64,000 nt of DNA, from assembly GCA_933207985.1 (NCBI GenBank), contig OW240912.1:73483834-73547833 (forward strand), given 5' to 3'. Shown piece by piece: positions 10,655-20,114 of this stretch. Positions within the stretch are counted from its first letter, which is position 1. Every line of letters starts with the position of its first letter. The notes under the pieces are model-generated. The model had not been told where the DNA came from. It worked only from the letters and a program-made list of their open reading frames with translations, and did not search any database. The translations under genes and the position numbers were made by a program. This DNA comes from Pelobates cultripes. Its lineage: Eukaryota; Chordata; Amphibia; Anura; Pelobatidae.

Positions 10655-11330
10655 GCAGGAGCAGAGCAAACAGAGAGGAGCAGAACAAGCAGAGAAGAGG
10701 CAGCGCAAAGCAAGTAGAGAGGAGCAGAGCAAGCACAGAGGAGAAAGAGCAGAGCAAGTAGAGGAGAGTGGAGGAGAACAAGCAGAGAGGAGCAGAGCAG
10801 AGCATGTAGAGAAAAGCAGAGCAAGTTGAGAGTAGCGGAGCAGAGCAAGCAGAGAGGAGCGGAGCAGGGCAAGTAAAGGAGAGCAGAGCATGCAGAGAGG
10901 AGCAAAAGCAGAGCATGCAGAGAGGAGCAAAAGCAGAGCATACAAATAGAAGCAAAGCATGCAGAGAGGAGGCAGAGCAGAGCAAGTAGAGAAAAGCAGA
11001 GCAAGTCGAGAGTAGCCCCCCATACACCCAGAAGAGCGGAGCAGAGCAAGCAGAGAGGAGCAAGAGCAGAGCATACAAATAGAAGCACAGCATGCAGAGA
11101 GGAGGCAGAGCAGAGCAAGCAGAGAGGAGCAGAGCAAGCAGAGAGGAAGCGGGGCAACAGAGAGCAGGCAGATCAGAGAAGAGCAGATTAGAGCAAAGCA
11201 AGTAGAGAGGTATAGAGCAAGCAGAGAGGAGCAAGAGCAAAGGAGGCAGAGCAGAGCAAGCACAGAGGAGCAGAGCAAACAGGCAGGGAGGAGCAGAACA
11301 AGCAGGCAGAGAGAAGCAGATATTGCGGCC
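10655..11330 (+). repeat. Purine-rich minisatellite (GAGCAGAGCAAGCAGAGAG)
   Basis: About 675 bp of degenerate units of roughly 22 bp based on GCAGAGCAAGCAGAGAGGA. Being nearly stop-free on the reverse strand, it creates L/C/S-rich frames several hundred residues long. These are translations of repeat DNA and not supported genes. Confidence 0.9.
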
Positions 11331-11570
11331 CGCGGCCTGTGCCACACAGTGGCGGATCCGGGGGGGGCAAGGGGGCAATTGCCCCCCCCCCGAGAATACC
11401 GACGGTCTCCCTCTCCCTCCCCTGCCAGCCCTGCAATGTGCCTGCGGATCGGAGGGGAGATCACAGATCTCCCTCCCCAGTCTGCAGGCACTGTCCTGAC
11501 AGCCGGCAGGGGAGGGAGAGGGAGTTAGAGGGAGGACCCGGAGCTCAGCCTGCAGCTCCTCCGGGTCCTC

Positions 11571-11629
11571 CTCTCGCGAGATTTGGAGCGTTGCCGCGGT
11601 TACCACGGCAACGCTCCAAATCTCGCAAG
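11571..11629. promoter_or_regulatory. Palindrome with RFX X-box
   Basis: CTCGCGAGATTTGGAGCGTT pairs with AACGCTCCAAATCTCGCAAG around a short centre. GTTACCACGGCAAC at 11599-11612 fits the X-box consensus GTNRCC(0-3)RGYAAC bound by RFX factors. Binding is inferred from sequence only. Confidence 0.6.
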
Positions 11630-11734
11630 AGTGAACTCTAGCCCGGGAGCGTGGGCTAGAGTTCACTCTCCCCACTGGGACCACCAATGAATCCCCCACC
11701 GGACCACCAGGGAAATGTCCCCCCTCCCCCCAGT

Positions 11735-11744
11735 AAAGGTAAGA
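11735..11744 (+). promoter_or_regulatory. Consensus-like 5' splice donor in hAT B
   Basis: AAAG|GTAAGA, with the GT at 11739-11740, just after CCGGACCACCAGGGAAATG. It is positioned like the donor in hAT A and followed by an A/T-rich stretch and a minisatellite. Confidence 0.45.
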
Positions 11745-11814
11745 AGGGAGGGGGGACATAGAATATTTATTTAAATAAAAAAATATATATTAAAAAAAAA
11801 AGCCCCCATACCTT

Positions 11815-12660
11815 TATATGACACACACACTGCCCCCATACACACACACTGCCCTCCATACACCCATACTGCCCCCCCATACACCCATACTGCCCCCCAT
11901 ACCCACCACTGCCCCCCATACACACACACTGTCCCCCCATACACACACACTGTCCCCCATACACCCATACTGCCCCTCATACACCCATACACTTTATACA
12001 CCACCTGCCCCATACACCCACTGCCCCATACACCATTTCTGCCCCCATACACACTGCCCCCATACACCCACACTGCCCCCCATACTGCCCCCCATACACC
12101 CACACCCCATACACCATACTGCCCCCCATACACCCTGCCACCCTTACACTCCTGCCCCCCATACATACACTGCCCCTTTTACTGCCCCATACACACACAC
12201 TGCCCTTACCCCCCCCTTCACCCCCATACACATACACTGCCCCCATACACACACACCTTTATACACACTGCCCCATACACACACACTGGCCCTTACACAC
12301 ACACACAGCCCCCATGAGCCCATTGCTGCCCCCCACACACACTGCCCCCTTACCTTCCCTCCCCTTACACACACACTGCCCCCATACACCCCCATACAAA
12401 CACACATACTGCCCCCCATACACACACACTGCCCCCATACACACACACTGCCCCCATACACTGCCGCCCCATATACACACATTGCCCACACTCACACATA
12501 CACTGCAATACTCACACACACACTGCAACTGTTACACACACATACTGTCCCACACATACACTGCATCCCTGACATACACTGCCGCTCTCACACACTGTCC
12601 CCCTCACACACACTGCACCCCTTACACATTGCACCACTCACACACACTACTGCTCCTATG
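11815..12660 (+). repeat. CA-rich minisatellite (TACACACACTGCCCCC)
   Basis: Degenerate units of ACACACACTGCCCCCATAC, length about 18-30 bp, inside hAT B. It gives T/H/P-rich and V/G/C-rich frames on the two strands; these are not genes. Confidence 0.9.
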
Positions 12661-12924
12661 CACTACTACAGCCCCATTTCCCAGCAGACCTCAGGTAAGT
12701 TGTCAAACTGTTCTTAAACGGTTTGACTACTTACTCTGGGAGGGGGTCCCGGCACTATAGACACCATAACCACTACACTGAGCTGTAGTGGTTATTGTGT
12801 CTGGATTATTTCTTTAAATAATCTACAAGTGCCCCTCCCGAGATCAGGCTCTGGATCCGCCACTGGTGCCACATCTAGGTTCTGAGAAAAGTGAATTAAT
12901 TGTAGTGATTACATCTAGTGGTGT

Positions 12925-13110
12925 GAGTGTGACAAAGGTTACTTACCCCTGATTGCAGACAGTGAGTGGTATGACAGTGGCACTTACTCCTGAGATTGCA
13001 GACAGCGGTGTGACAGTGTCATCTTACTTACCAGAGATTGCAGACAGTTTGCAGTGCAGCCCCACATAAGGTGTGAAACCTTACCTACCTGAGAGTGCAA
13101 TTTGCAGAGG
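12925..13110 (-). repeat. Four degenerate tandem units with donor-like motifs
   Basis: Units of about 40-60 bp each contain a variant of CTTAC..GATTGCAGACAG. On the reverse strand the best-preserved unit reads CTCTG|GTAAGTAAG, a consensus-like splice donor. The array adjoins hAT B. No coding potential. Confidence 0.55.
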
Positions 13111-13239
13111 GACTGAGTAAGCGGAGCAGACACTCCAGGCAGTGGCACCACTACTGTAAGTAACGTGAACTTTAATTAAAGCTTTTGAGTAAATGATATG
13201 TATGTACCCAGGATTACATATTGTGTGCATGAGAATGAA

Positions 13240-13465
13240 ACAAGTAATTTTAGTTTGTATTGGTATAGGATTCACCAACTTTTATACAGATCGCAGGCAG
13301 GTCAGATCACAAACTTTACTTTAAAGAAGCCTTTTTGGTGTACACATCATGCCCCTGCAGTCTTACTGTTCAATAACCTGCAGTTTAGGAGTTAAATCAC
13401 AAGCAATTTTAGTTTGTGTTGGTAAAGTATTCACCAACTGTAGGTCAGGGCACAAACTATAGTGC
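13240..13465 (+). mobile_element. T2-type MITE fragment between direct repeats
   Basis: TTAAAGAAGCCTTTTTGGTG at 13321 begins a 5' fragment of the ACCAAAAC-type T2 family, followed by CATGCCCCTGCAG and TTTAGGAGTTAAATCA. It lies between two related copies of AATTTTAGTTTGTNTTGGTA (13246 and 13406 regions). Nothing else is recognised up to 13841. Confidence 0.5.
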
Positions 13466-13841
13466 CAACCATTTTTAGCTGTTCATGGAAGTAGAGCTAA
13501 ATCTGCTCTTCTTACAGGAAAAGTTCATTTGAGTTAGCCTTTCAAGATACAACTTTCTGTCACTTTAAAATGCTGAAACTCTGAGTGTAGAGAATACACT
13601 GTTAAGTGACCATTTTCTATGTTTGTAAAATATTTATATAAAAGTGTTAATTTAAATTCCATTTAAATTGCATGTTGTAAATTATTTTTAAAAATAAATA
13701 TTTAAAAAAAACTATAGTTTTGTAACCATTCTGGCATTATGAGATATTGTTACCATGTAATATACAAAGCAGATAGACTTTACCATATTTAACAAGGAGC
13801 TGGAAATCTGAATTTTGTTAACTTTTAAATGTTCTCCAACG

Positions 13842-13843
13842 TT

Positions 13844-13905
<62 letters not shown>
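13842..13905 (+). repeat. (GT)n(AT)n microsatellite
   Basis: Alternating GT followed by alternating AT. Confidence 0.95.
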
Positions 13906-13908
<3 letters not shown>

Positions 13909-14180
13909 GTAGTAGTAGAAATTGCAGCACTCACGGTCTCCAATAATAGTGAATCTTTATTTGCAAGATTTAAAACATGGGATCCATGCTATTGATCCTG
14001 ATGAAAGTCCCATACAGGGACTGAAACGTTGATCCCATGTTTTAAATCTTGCAAACAAATTAGAATTTTATTGGAGACCGCGAGTGCTGCCATTTCTACT
14101 ACTATCTGGATATTAAAGTCCCAGGCTGAGCACCCAGCAAATATATATTCATATAGCCTGAGTGCAAGGATTTTTCACAG
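13906..14180 (+). repeat. Inverted-repeat element with a hammerhead-like core
   Basis: Outer arms (GTAGTAGAAATTGCAGCACT versus its near complement ending at 14103) and a perfect inner 24-bp arm pair (13961-13984 with 14031-14054) surround a loop that contains CTGATGA...GAAACGTT. The anuran-type motif ACTGAAACGTTG is part of it. It was probably mobilised by a retroelement, but no coding sequence is attached. Confidence 0.6.
13994..14034 (+). ncRNA. Candidate hammerhead-like ribozyme motif 1
   Basis: CTGATGA at 13998-14004 is followed by one extra A, then a 6-bp stem AGTCCC/GGGACT (14006-14011 with 14017-14022) with loop ATACA. Next is GAAAC at 14023-14027 and GTT at 14028-14030. GATC at 13994-13997 pairs with GATC at 14031-14034, exactly flanking the core as hammerhead stem I would. 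Against function: the extra A before stem II and a helix III of at most one base pair with no loop, so cleavage could at best be intermolecular. The outer 24-bp arms compete for the same GATC. Confidence 0.35.
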
Positions 14181-14188
14181 TATATATA

Positions 14189-15748
14189 CAGGGAGTGCAG
14201 AATTATTAGGCAAGTTGTATTTTTGAGGATTAATTTTATTATTGAACAACAACCATGTTCTCAATGAACCCAAAAAACTCATTAATATCAAAGCTGAATA
14301 TTTTTGGAAGTAGTTTTTAGTTTGTTTTTAGTTATAGCTATGTTAGGGGGATATCTGTGTGTGCAGGTGACTATTACTGTGCATAATTATTAGGCAACTT
14401 AACAAAAAACAAATATATACCCATTTCAATTATTTATTATTACCAGTGAAACCAATATAACATCTCAACATTCACAAATATACATTTCTGACATTCAAAA
14501 ACAAAACAAAAACAAATCAGTGACCAATATAGCCACCTTTCTTTGCAAGGACACTCAAAAGCCTGCCATCCATGGATTCTGTCAGTGTTTTGATCTGTTC
14601 ACCATCAACATTGCGTGCAGCAGCAACCACAGCCTCCCAGACACTGTTCAGAGAGGTGTACTGTTTTCCCTCCTTGTAAATCTCACATTTGATGATGGAC
14701 CACAGGTTCTCAATGGGGTTCAGATCAGGTGAACAAGGAGGCCATGTCATTAGATTTTCTTCTTTTATACCCTTTCTTGCCAGCCACGCTGTGGAGTACT
14801 TGGACGCGTGTGATGGAGCATTGTCCTGCATGAAAATTATGTTTTTCTTGAAGGATGCAGACTTCTTCCTGTACCACTGCTTGAAGAAGGTGTCTTCCAG
14901 GAACTGGCAGTAGGACTGGGAGTTGAGCTTGACTCCATCCTCAACCCGAAAAGGCCCCACAAGCTCATCTTTGATGATACCAGCCCAAACCAGTACTCCA
15001 CCTCCACCTTGCTGGCATCTGAGTTGGACTGGAGCTCTCTGCCCTTTACCAATCCAGCCATGGGCCCATCCATCTGGCCCATCAAGACTCACTCTCATTT
15101 CATCAGTCCATAAAACCTTAGAAAAATCAGTCTTGAGATATTTCTTGGCCCAGTCTTGACGTTTCAGCTTGTGTGTCTTGTTCAGTGGTGGTCGTCTTTC
15201 AGCCTTTCTTACCTTGGCCATGTCTCTGAGTATTGCACACCTTGTGCTTTTGGGCACTCCAGTGATGTTGCAGCTCTGAAATATGGCCAAACTGGTGGCA
15301 AGTGGCATCGTGGCAGCTGCACGCTTGACTTTTCTCAGTTCATGGGCAGTTATTTTGCGCCTTGGTTTTTCCACACGCTTCTTGCGACCCTGTTGACTAT
15401 TTTGAATGAAACGCTTGATTGTTCGATGATCACGCTTCAGAAGCTTTGCAATTTTAAGAGTGCTGCATCCCTCTGCAAGATATCTCACTATTTTTGACTT
15501 TTCTGAGCCTGTCAAGTCCTTCTTTTGACCCATTTTGCCAAAGGAAAGGAAGTTGCCTAATAATTATGCACACCTGATATAGGGTGTTGATGTCATTAGA
15601 CCACACCCCTTCTCATTACAGAGATGCACATCACCTAATATGCTTAATTGGTAGTAGGCTTTCGAGCCTATACAGCTTGGAGTAAGACAACATGCATAAA
15701 GAGGATGATGTGGTCAAAATACTCATTTGCCTAATAATTCTGCACTCC

Positions 15749-15751
<3 letters not shown>
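14189..15751 (-). mobile_element. Complete Tc1/mariner element with IR/DR ends (DD37E)
   Basis: Terminal inverted repeats begin CAGGGAGTGCAGAATTATTA on both sides, with TA dinucleotides at 14187-14188 and 15752-15753. Internal direct repeats GTGCATAATTATTAGGCAAC lie inside each end (about 14380 and, inverted, about 15555), giving the IR/DR layout typical of many vertebrate Tc1 elements. A single intact transposase fills the middle on the reverse strand. It sits at the edge of a long TA microsatellite, which is a natural TA target. Confidence 0.95.
14517..15533 (-). CDS. Tc1-like transposase, DD37E, intact frame
   Basis: A 338-residue transposase for cut-and-paste movement of the surrounding element. 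Residues 9-45 form a helix-turn-helix (SKIVRYLAEGCSTLKIAKLL) of the paired-like DNA-binding region. A basic GRKKRVEKPRRK segment at 49-60 may serve as an AT-hook/nuclear localisation signal. The catalytic residues are D144 (in LWTDEM), D237 (in MQDNAPSH) and E275 (in NPIENLW). The D237-E275 spacer is 37 residues, not the 34 of Sleeping Beauty-type Tc1 enzymes. The length is normal for the family and there is no stop or frameshift. The ATG lies just inside the inner direct repeat at 15533. The element appears structurally complete; activity is inferred, not shown. Confidence 0.95.
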   Translation of the reverse strand: MGQKKDLTGSEKSKIVRYLAEGCSTLKIAKLLKRDHRTIKRFIQNSQQGRKKRVEKPRRKITAHELRKVKRAAATMPLATSLAIFQSCNITGVPKSTRCAILRDMAKVRKAERRPPLNKTHKLKRQDWAKKYLKTDFSKVLWTDEMRVSLDGPDGWAHGWIGKGQRAPVQLRCQQGGGGVLVWAGIIKDELVGPFRVEDGVKLNSQSYCQFLEDTFFKQWYRKKSASFKKNIIFMQDNAPSHASKYSTAWLARKGIKEENLMTWPPCSPDLNPIENLWSIIKCEIYKEGKQYTSLNSVWEAVVAAARNVDGEQIKTLTESMDGRLLSVLAKKGGYIGH

Positions 15752-15833
<82 letters not shown>

Positions 15834-15850
15834 TACATATACATATGCAT
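15752..15850 (+). repeat. (TA)n microsatellite
   Basis: About 80 bp of alternating TA, then ACACACACATACATATACA, directly abutting the Tc1 element. Confidence 0.95.
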
Positions 15851-15864
15851 ACACACACGTTTTG

Positions 15865-15904
15865 TAATTGCCCCCCTTAAATATGAATGCTGGAGACGCC
15901 ACTG
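15865..15904 (-). mobile_element. hAT-type terminus (CAGTGGCGTCTCC family)
   Basis: The reverse complement starts CAGTGGCGTCTCCAGCATTC and continues ATATTTAAGGGGGGC, matching the terminus at 256. Its other end was not found. Confidence 0.6.
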
Positions 15905-15945
15905 CTGTATGTATCTGTATGCCTTGTTCTGTATGTCACTGTATG

Positions 15946-16449
15946 CAGTTACATAGTTACATAGTTACATAGCTGAAAAGAGACTTGCGTCCATCAAGTT
16001 CAGCCTTCCTCAGAAATGTTGTTGCTGTTGATCCAAAAGAAGGCAAAAAACCTGGTCTGAAGCACTTCCAATTTGCCACAAACTAGGAAAAAATTCCTTC
16101 TTGACCCTAAAATAGCAGTCAGATGTCTCCTTGGATCAAGCAGCTATTACCCCACTAATTAGAAATTATATCCCTGTATGTTATGTTTTTGTAAGTATTT
16201 ATCCAATTTCAGTTTAAACATCTGTATGGACTCTGACAAAACCACCTCTTCAGGCAGAGAATTCCATATCCTTATTGTTCTTACTGTAAAAAAACCTTTT
16301 CTTTGCCTTAGATGAAATCTCCTTTCTTCCAGCCTAAATGTGTGACTTCGTGTCCTATGTATAACCCTGTTTATAAATAGATTTCCAGATAAAGGTTTGT
16401 ACTGGCCCCGAATATATTTGTATAAAGTTATCATATCCCCTCTTATCAT
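15946..16449 (-). pseudogene. 5'-truncated LINE, C-terminus and TATGTAAC tail
   Basis: The reverse strand reads an open 96-residue C-terminal end of a non-LTR reverse transcriptase protein: RGDMITLYKYIRG, FRLEERRFHLRQRKGFFTVR, IWNSLPEEVV and FKLKLDKYL. This block is typical of CR1/L2/Jockey-like LINEs. After the stop comes a 3' untranslated region and a (TATGTAAC)n tail (plus strand GTTACATA, 15950-15975). A second 3' end in the opposite orientation is at 20115-20310. Confidence 0.75.
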
Positions 16450-16740
16450 ATGTATATAGTTATCATATGCCTACATATGCCTACATCTTTATGTCTCTGT
16501 ATGGCTGCATCTATGTCTCTGCATGACTGTATGTCTGTGTCTGTATAATAGTGTCTGCATGTTTCTGTGTGTGTCTGTATGACTTTATTTGTATATTTGT
16601 ATGACAGTGTACCTGTATGTGTAGATTGTATGACTTTGTGCTTGTATGTCTGTGCCTGTATGACTGTGTTTGTTTGATTGTGTGCCTGAATATCTCTGTG
16701 GCTGAATAATTGTGTCTGTGTTCCTGTATGGTTGCACACA
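16450..16740 (+). repeat. CTGTATG/TGTCTG-rich simple repeat
   Basis: Degenerate TGTATGTCTGTGTCTGTATG units. The reverse frames rich in T/H/Q are translations of this repeat. Confidence 0.75.
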
Positions 16741-17026
16741 CACAAAACGTGCTGAAGGGAAAGAGCCACAGAAACCAGCTGTGGGAAAGAAAAAGACACA
16801 CAAAAGGGTGGTTTACGAGACACAGGTAAAGAAGAATTTTTTCGGTGAGGGGGGGGGAGACAAAATGCATCTTCGTCGGTGTAGTCAACAATCCTTGCAT
16901 TGGCCCTGCTATATAGTAGAGCTTCCGGGTTCGACAGTGAAGCGGAAGTGAAACACTTTCGAAAAGGCCGAAAAAGACCGCCAGAGGGGAGGACATTTAA
17001 GGCAGAATTATTGTGGACACAAATTA

Positions 17027-17067
17027 GCAACTGAGGAAGCATCTAGACGAGGCGAAACGCGTTTTGC
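17027..17067 (+). ncRNA. Candidate hammerhead-like motif 2 (degenerate)
   Basis: CTGAGGA at 17031-17037 fits CUGANGA, and GAAAC is at 17054-17058 followed by GCGTT. GCAA at 17027-17030 pairs with TTGC at 17064-17067, exactly flanking the core; this is a different sequence from the GATC arm of motif 1. Stem II is weak here, so this copy is probably inactive. Confidence 0.25.
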
Positions 17068-17070
17068 ACC

Positions 17071-18360
17071 TTAATAAGGACCAACCTTCATCAACTGTAA
17101 GGTTTTCTACTGATTTTTATGTATTTTATATATTTATGTGCACATTCAAATAAAGTACTTTATTTTTTATATATCCTGTGAGGACATCCTACTTTTGGAT
17201 ACTGCAAGCAGCAAAAAGAAGGAAGTGGGTCCCTTTAGTACCCACAAAGCTCTACTATTGAGCCTTTTAAAGTGGCTCTATGTTTGTGAGTGTTTAACCT
17301 CTTATACATATTGGTTACCAATTGAAATTTGCTATATTGCACTATTTTCTTGTTATTTATGTTCATATTCTAGAGCACATTCTCATTTGGACTATTTTAA
17401 TGCCACTATTATTGGAAGACTGTTTGTACCTAATATACTCCACTTTGTACCGTATGTATATGTCTATTTTTATGTGGGGATAAAGGGAAACCCACAATAA
17501 GGTGTTTTGAGTATTTACTATTTTGTGTCACTCATTGGGATATTGTAACGTAGCAATCTCCTCCTCGCATGGTCCCTCACGGTTCTCCTTGTCTGGCCTG
17601 CTGTTCCCCCGCTGTTTTCGTCTGCGGTCCTTTCTGGGCTCTGCTCCGGTCGGCTGTCCGTTCAGTCTACTCTTCTGGTCTTGTGAGTTTACTTACCTCC
17701 ATTCAGGAGTCTTTCCCTCCCCTTGTTTTCTGTTGCTCTCATGGTTCTGAGAGTTCGTAGCTGTCTGGCGTTCGCTGTTTTTTTTCCCGTGAACGGTCTG
17801 CTGTTTCGCAGGCTTCGTTTCATTTTTTTTTTTTTTTTCTGCCCAAGTGCCGTTTTTAATTAGGGCAGTTTTGTTTTTATTTTGGGCAGTTTTTCTCCTA
17901 CTATGGCACATGGTCATTTCTCATTCTGCATATATTAAACACACACTTTGTAATGCTGTAGGTGACCCGAATCAACCACTCACTTATAGCAGCTGGTATT
18001 ATACAACCATGTTAATTGTACTGAGAGGCATTCTCCAAACCACTTAATACAGCCAGTCTGTGTACAATTATGCAGAAATTACAACATACACTTAACATGT
18101 ATGGTTTTTCTAGTGAACGTAAAAACGAAATGCATTTTTTTTTGTTTGTTTGTTTCTTTTGCAAATTTAACAAGATTTAACAAGATTACTAGATTTTCTG
18201 CTTTACCAGTGTATATATGTACAAATTGTGCCCCTTCACTGCTCTTTTGGTCCAGTCCACCTGGTTTTCATTCACGCTAAGATGACACTCCCCCTTGTTG
18301 GGTAACAAGTAGTTCTAAATAAATAATGTAAATCATAATGGTACAAGGTATTCCACATAC
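17071..18360. other. Interspersed repeat body, no gene recognised
   Basis: It follows the GAGGCGAAACGCGTTTTGCA motif and contains AATAAAGTACTTTATT near 17150. A pyrimidine-rich part occupies 17560-17850. I found no conserved domain and no paired ends. 16741-17026 is likewise unrecognised. Confidence 0.4.
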
Positions 18361-18535
18361 TAGGGATTGACCGATTATCGGTTTTACCGATATAATCGGC
18401 CGATATTCGGTATTTTCGGCAATATCGGTATCGGCCAATTCAGATACCGATATTGCCGATAATACTTCCTAGGACCGCCGGACTCATTACAAGCCTGGTG
18501 GTCCTGGGGGGGGGGGTGGCGGCAGCAAGCGCTTA

Positions 18536-18695
18536 CTCACCTCCCAGCAGCAACTCCAGCTCCCCAGTGTAACTCTCGCGAGACCCGCGGCCATCAGAGC
18601 GTTGCCATGGGTTACCATGGCAACGCGCGGCACGCTGGCCGCGAGAGTTACACTGGGAGCTGGAGGAGCTGCTGGGAGGTGAGTAAGCGCTTGCT
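18536..18695. promoter_or_regulatory. Palindrome with RFX X-box, element C
   Basis: CTTACTCACCTCCCAGCAGC pairs with GCTGCTGGGAGGTGAGTAAG, and inner arms include GTGTAACTCTCGCG. At the centre, GTTACCATGGCAAC (18611-18624) is a textbook RFX X-box. Two donor-like GGTGAGTAAG sites sit in the arms, one per strand. Confidence 0.6.
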
Positions 18696-18840
18696 CTCCG
18701 CCCCCCCAGCTCAGCCAATACCACTGGACCACCAGGGACTGTCATATCCCCCCTCCCTGGCCAGGTATGAAACAGGGAGGAGGGACAACAAAAATAAATA
18801 TTAAATATATATATAAAAAAAATGTAATAAATGCTCCCCC

Positions 18841-19797
18841 TCACACACACACTCCATTATATACACATACACTACACAAACACACTGTGTATATAATGCA
18901 GTGTGTGTGTGTATATAATGCAGTGTGTGTGTGTATATAATGCAGTGTGTGTGTGTATATAATGCAGTGTGTGTGTGTATATAATGCAGTGTGTGTGTGT
19001 ATATAATGTAGTGTTTGTGTAGTGTACACACACTACACACACACACACAAACACACTACACACTGCACACACACACACACTACACAAACACACTGTGTAT
19101 ATAATGCAGTGTGTGTAGTGTGTATACAATGCAGTGTTTGTGTAGTGTGTGTATATAATGCAGTGTGTGTATATAATGCAGTGTGCGTATATAATGCAGT
19201 GTGTAGTGTGCGTATATAATGCAGTGTGTGTAGTGTGTGTATATAATGCAGTGTGTGTATACAATGCAGTGTTTGTGTAGTGTGTGTGTATAATGCAGTG
19301 TGTGTGTAGTGTGCGTATATAATGCAGTGTGTTTAGTGTGTGTATATAATTAATTCAGTGTGTGTTTGCATAGTGTGTTTATATAATGCACACTACACAA
19401 ACACTGCATTATATACACACACACACTATACAAACACACACACTCTGCATTATATAAACACACTACATTCGTTATATACACTACACAAACACACACACTT
19501 TGCATTTAGAATATACTGCATTCACTTTACGCACACTACCCACACACTACACAAACACTCTGCTTTCATTATATACACACACTACACTAATACACACTGC
19601 GTCCACTACACACTAGACAAATACACACTGCACACACTACACAAACACACTACACAAACACACACTGCATCCACACACACACTACACAAACACACACTGC
19701 ATCCACTACACACGCTACACAAACACACACTGCATCCACACACACACACTACACAAACACACACTGCATCCACACACACACACTACACAAACATGTG
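18841..19797. repeat. Strand-switching CA/TG microsatellite
   Basis: Units of TGTGTGTATATAATGCAG dominate from about 18893 to 19378. The complementary units ACACAAACACACACTGCATC dominate from about 19385 to 19797. The two halves are inverted copies and could form a very long imperfect hairpin. Confidence 0.85.
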
Positions 19798-20114
19798 TTA
19801 GGGCCTTCTTCTCCTTGAGGCTCCTTTCGCGTATACTGTTACTGTTTTTTTTTTTTTTTGCTGTGTTGTCTGCGATTGGTTTTTGCTTCTTTTGCCACCT
19901 CTAACTTGCATCAACTCCACATATCAGGTTTACAACTTCACATCCTGTACAAGATTACTATTCATACGTGATTATTTCCATACTCAAGGCGTTTCAGGTT
20001 CCCGGGGAAATCGAAAATCTTACAGATTTCCCATCAGCATCCAATTATTTCAATCACTATTAGTCCTATCAGATGCCTGTCCTTACGAACCAGGCACCTA
20101 CTTTCAATGTAGGG
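19798..20114. other. No gene recognised
   Basis: Includes a T run near 19848; nothing else supported. Confidence 0.4.

Larger units (their letters stand above)
11347..12865 (+). mobile_element. Non-autonomous hAT element B, complete
   Basis: The left end CAGTGGCGGATCC and right end GGATCCGCCACTG are perfect inverted repeats flanked by the 8-bp duplication GTGCCACA (11339-11346 and 12866-12873). The 1519-bp interior has a GC-rich palindrome with an RFX-type X-box, a donor-like site and a long CA-rich minisatellite. It encodes no transposase. A 5' fragment of the same family starts at 33232. Confidence 0.92.
18361..19797 (+). mobile_element. hAT-like element C, right end missing
   Basis: It starts TAGGGATTGACCGATTATCG with the CCGATAT/ATATCGG-rich subterminal region familiar from frog and fish repeats. 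The interior has a GC-rich palindrome with an X-box, the CACTGGACCACCAGGGAC segment shared with hAT A and B, a donor-like CCAG|GTATGA near 18765 and a long microsatellite. No complementary right end was found after 19797. Confidence 0.6.

Noticed and set aside
10419..11759. Long reverse-strand frame (446 residues) rich in L, C and S
   Set aside because: It is a translation of the GCAGAGCAAGCAGAGAGGA minisatellite plus part of hAT B; the other frames on that strand look the same.
11818..12717. 299-residue T/H/P-rich frame
   Set aside because: A direct translation of the CA-rich minisatellite in hAT B.
17560..17920. A lysine/glutamine-rich reverse-strand frame as a small nuclear protein
   Set aside because: Short and composition-driven by a pyrimidine-rich stretch, with no conserved domain.
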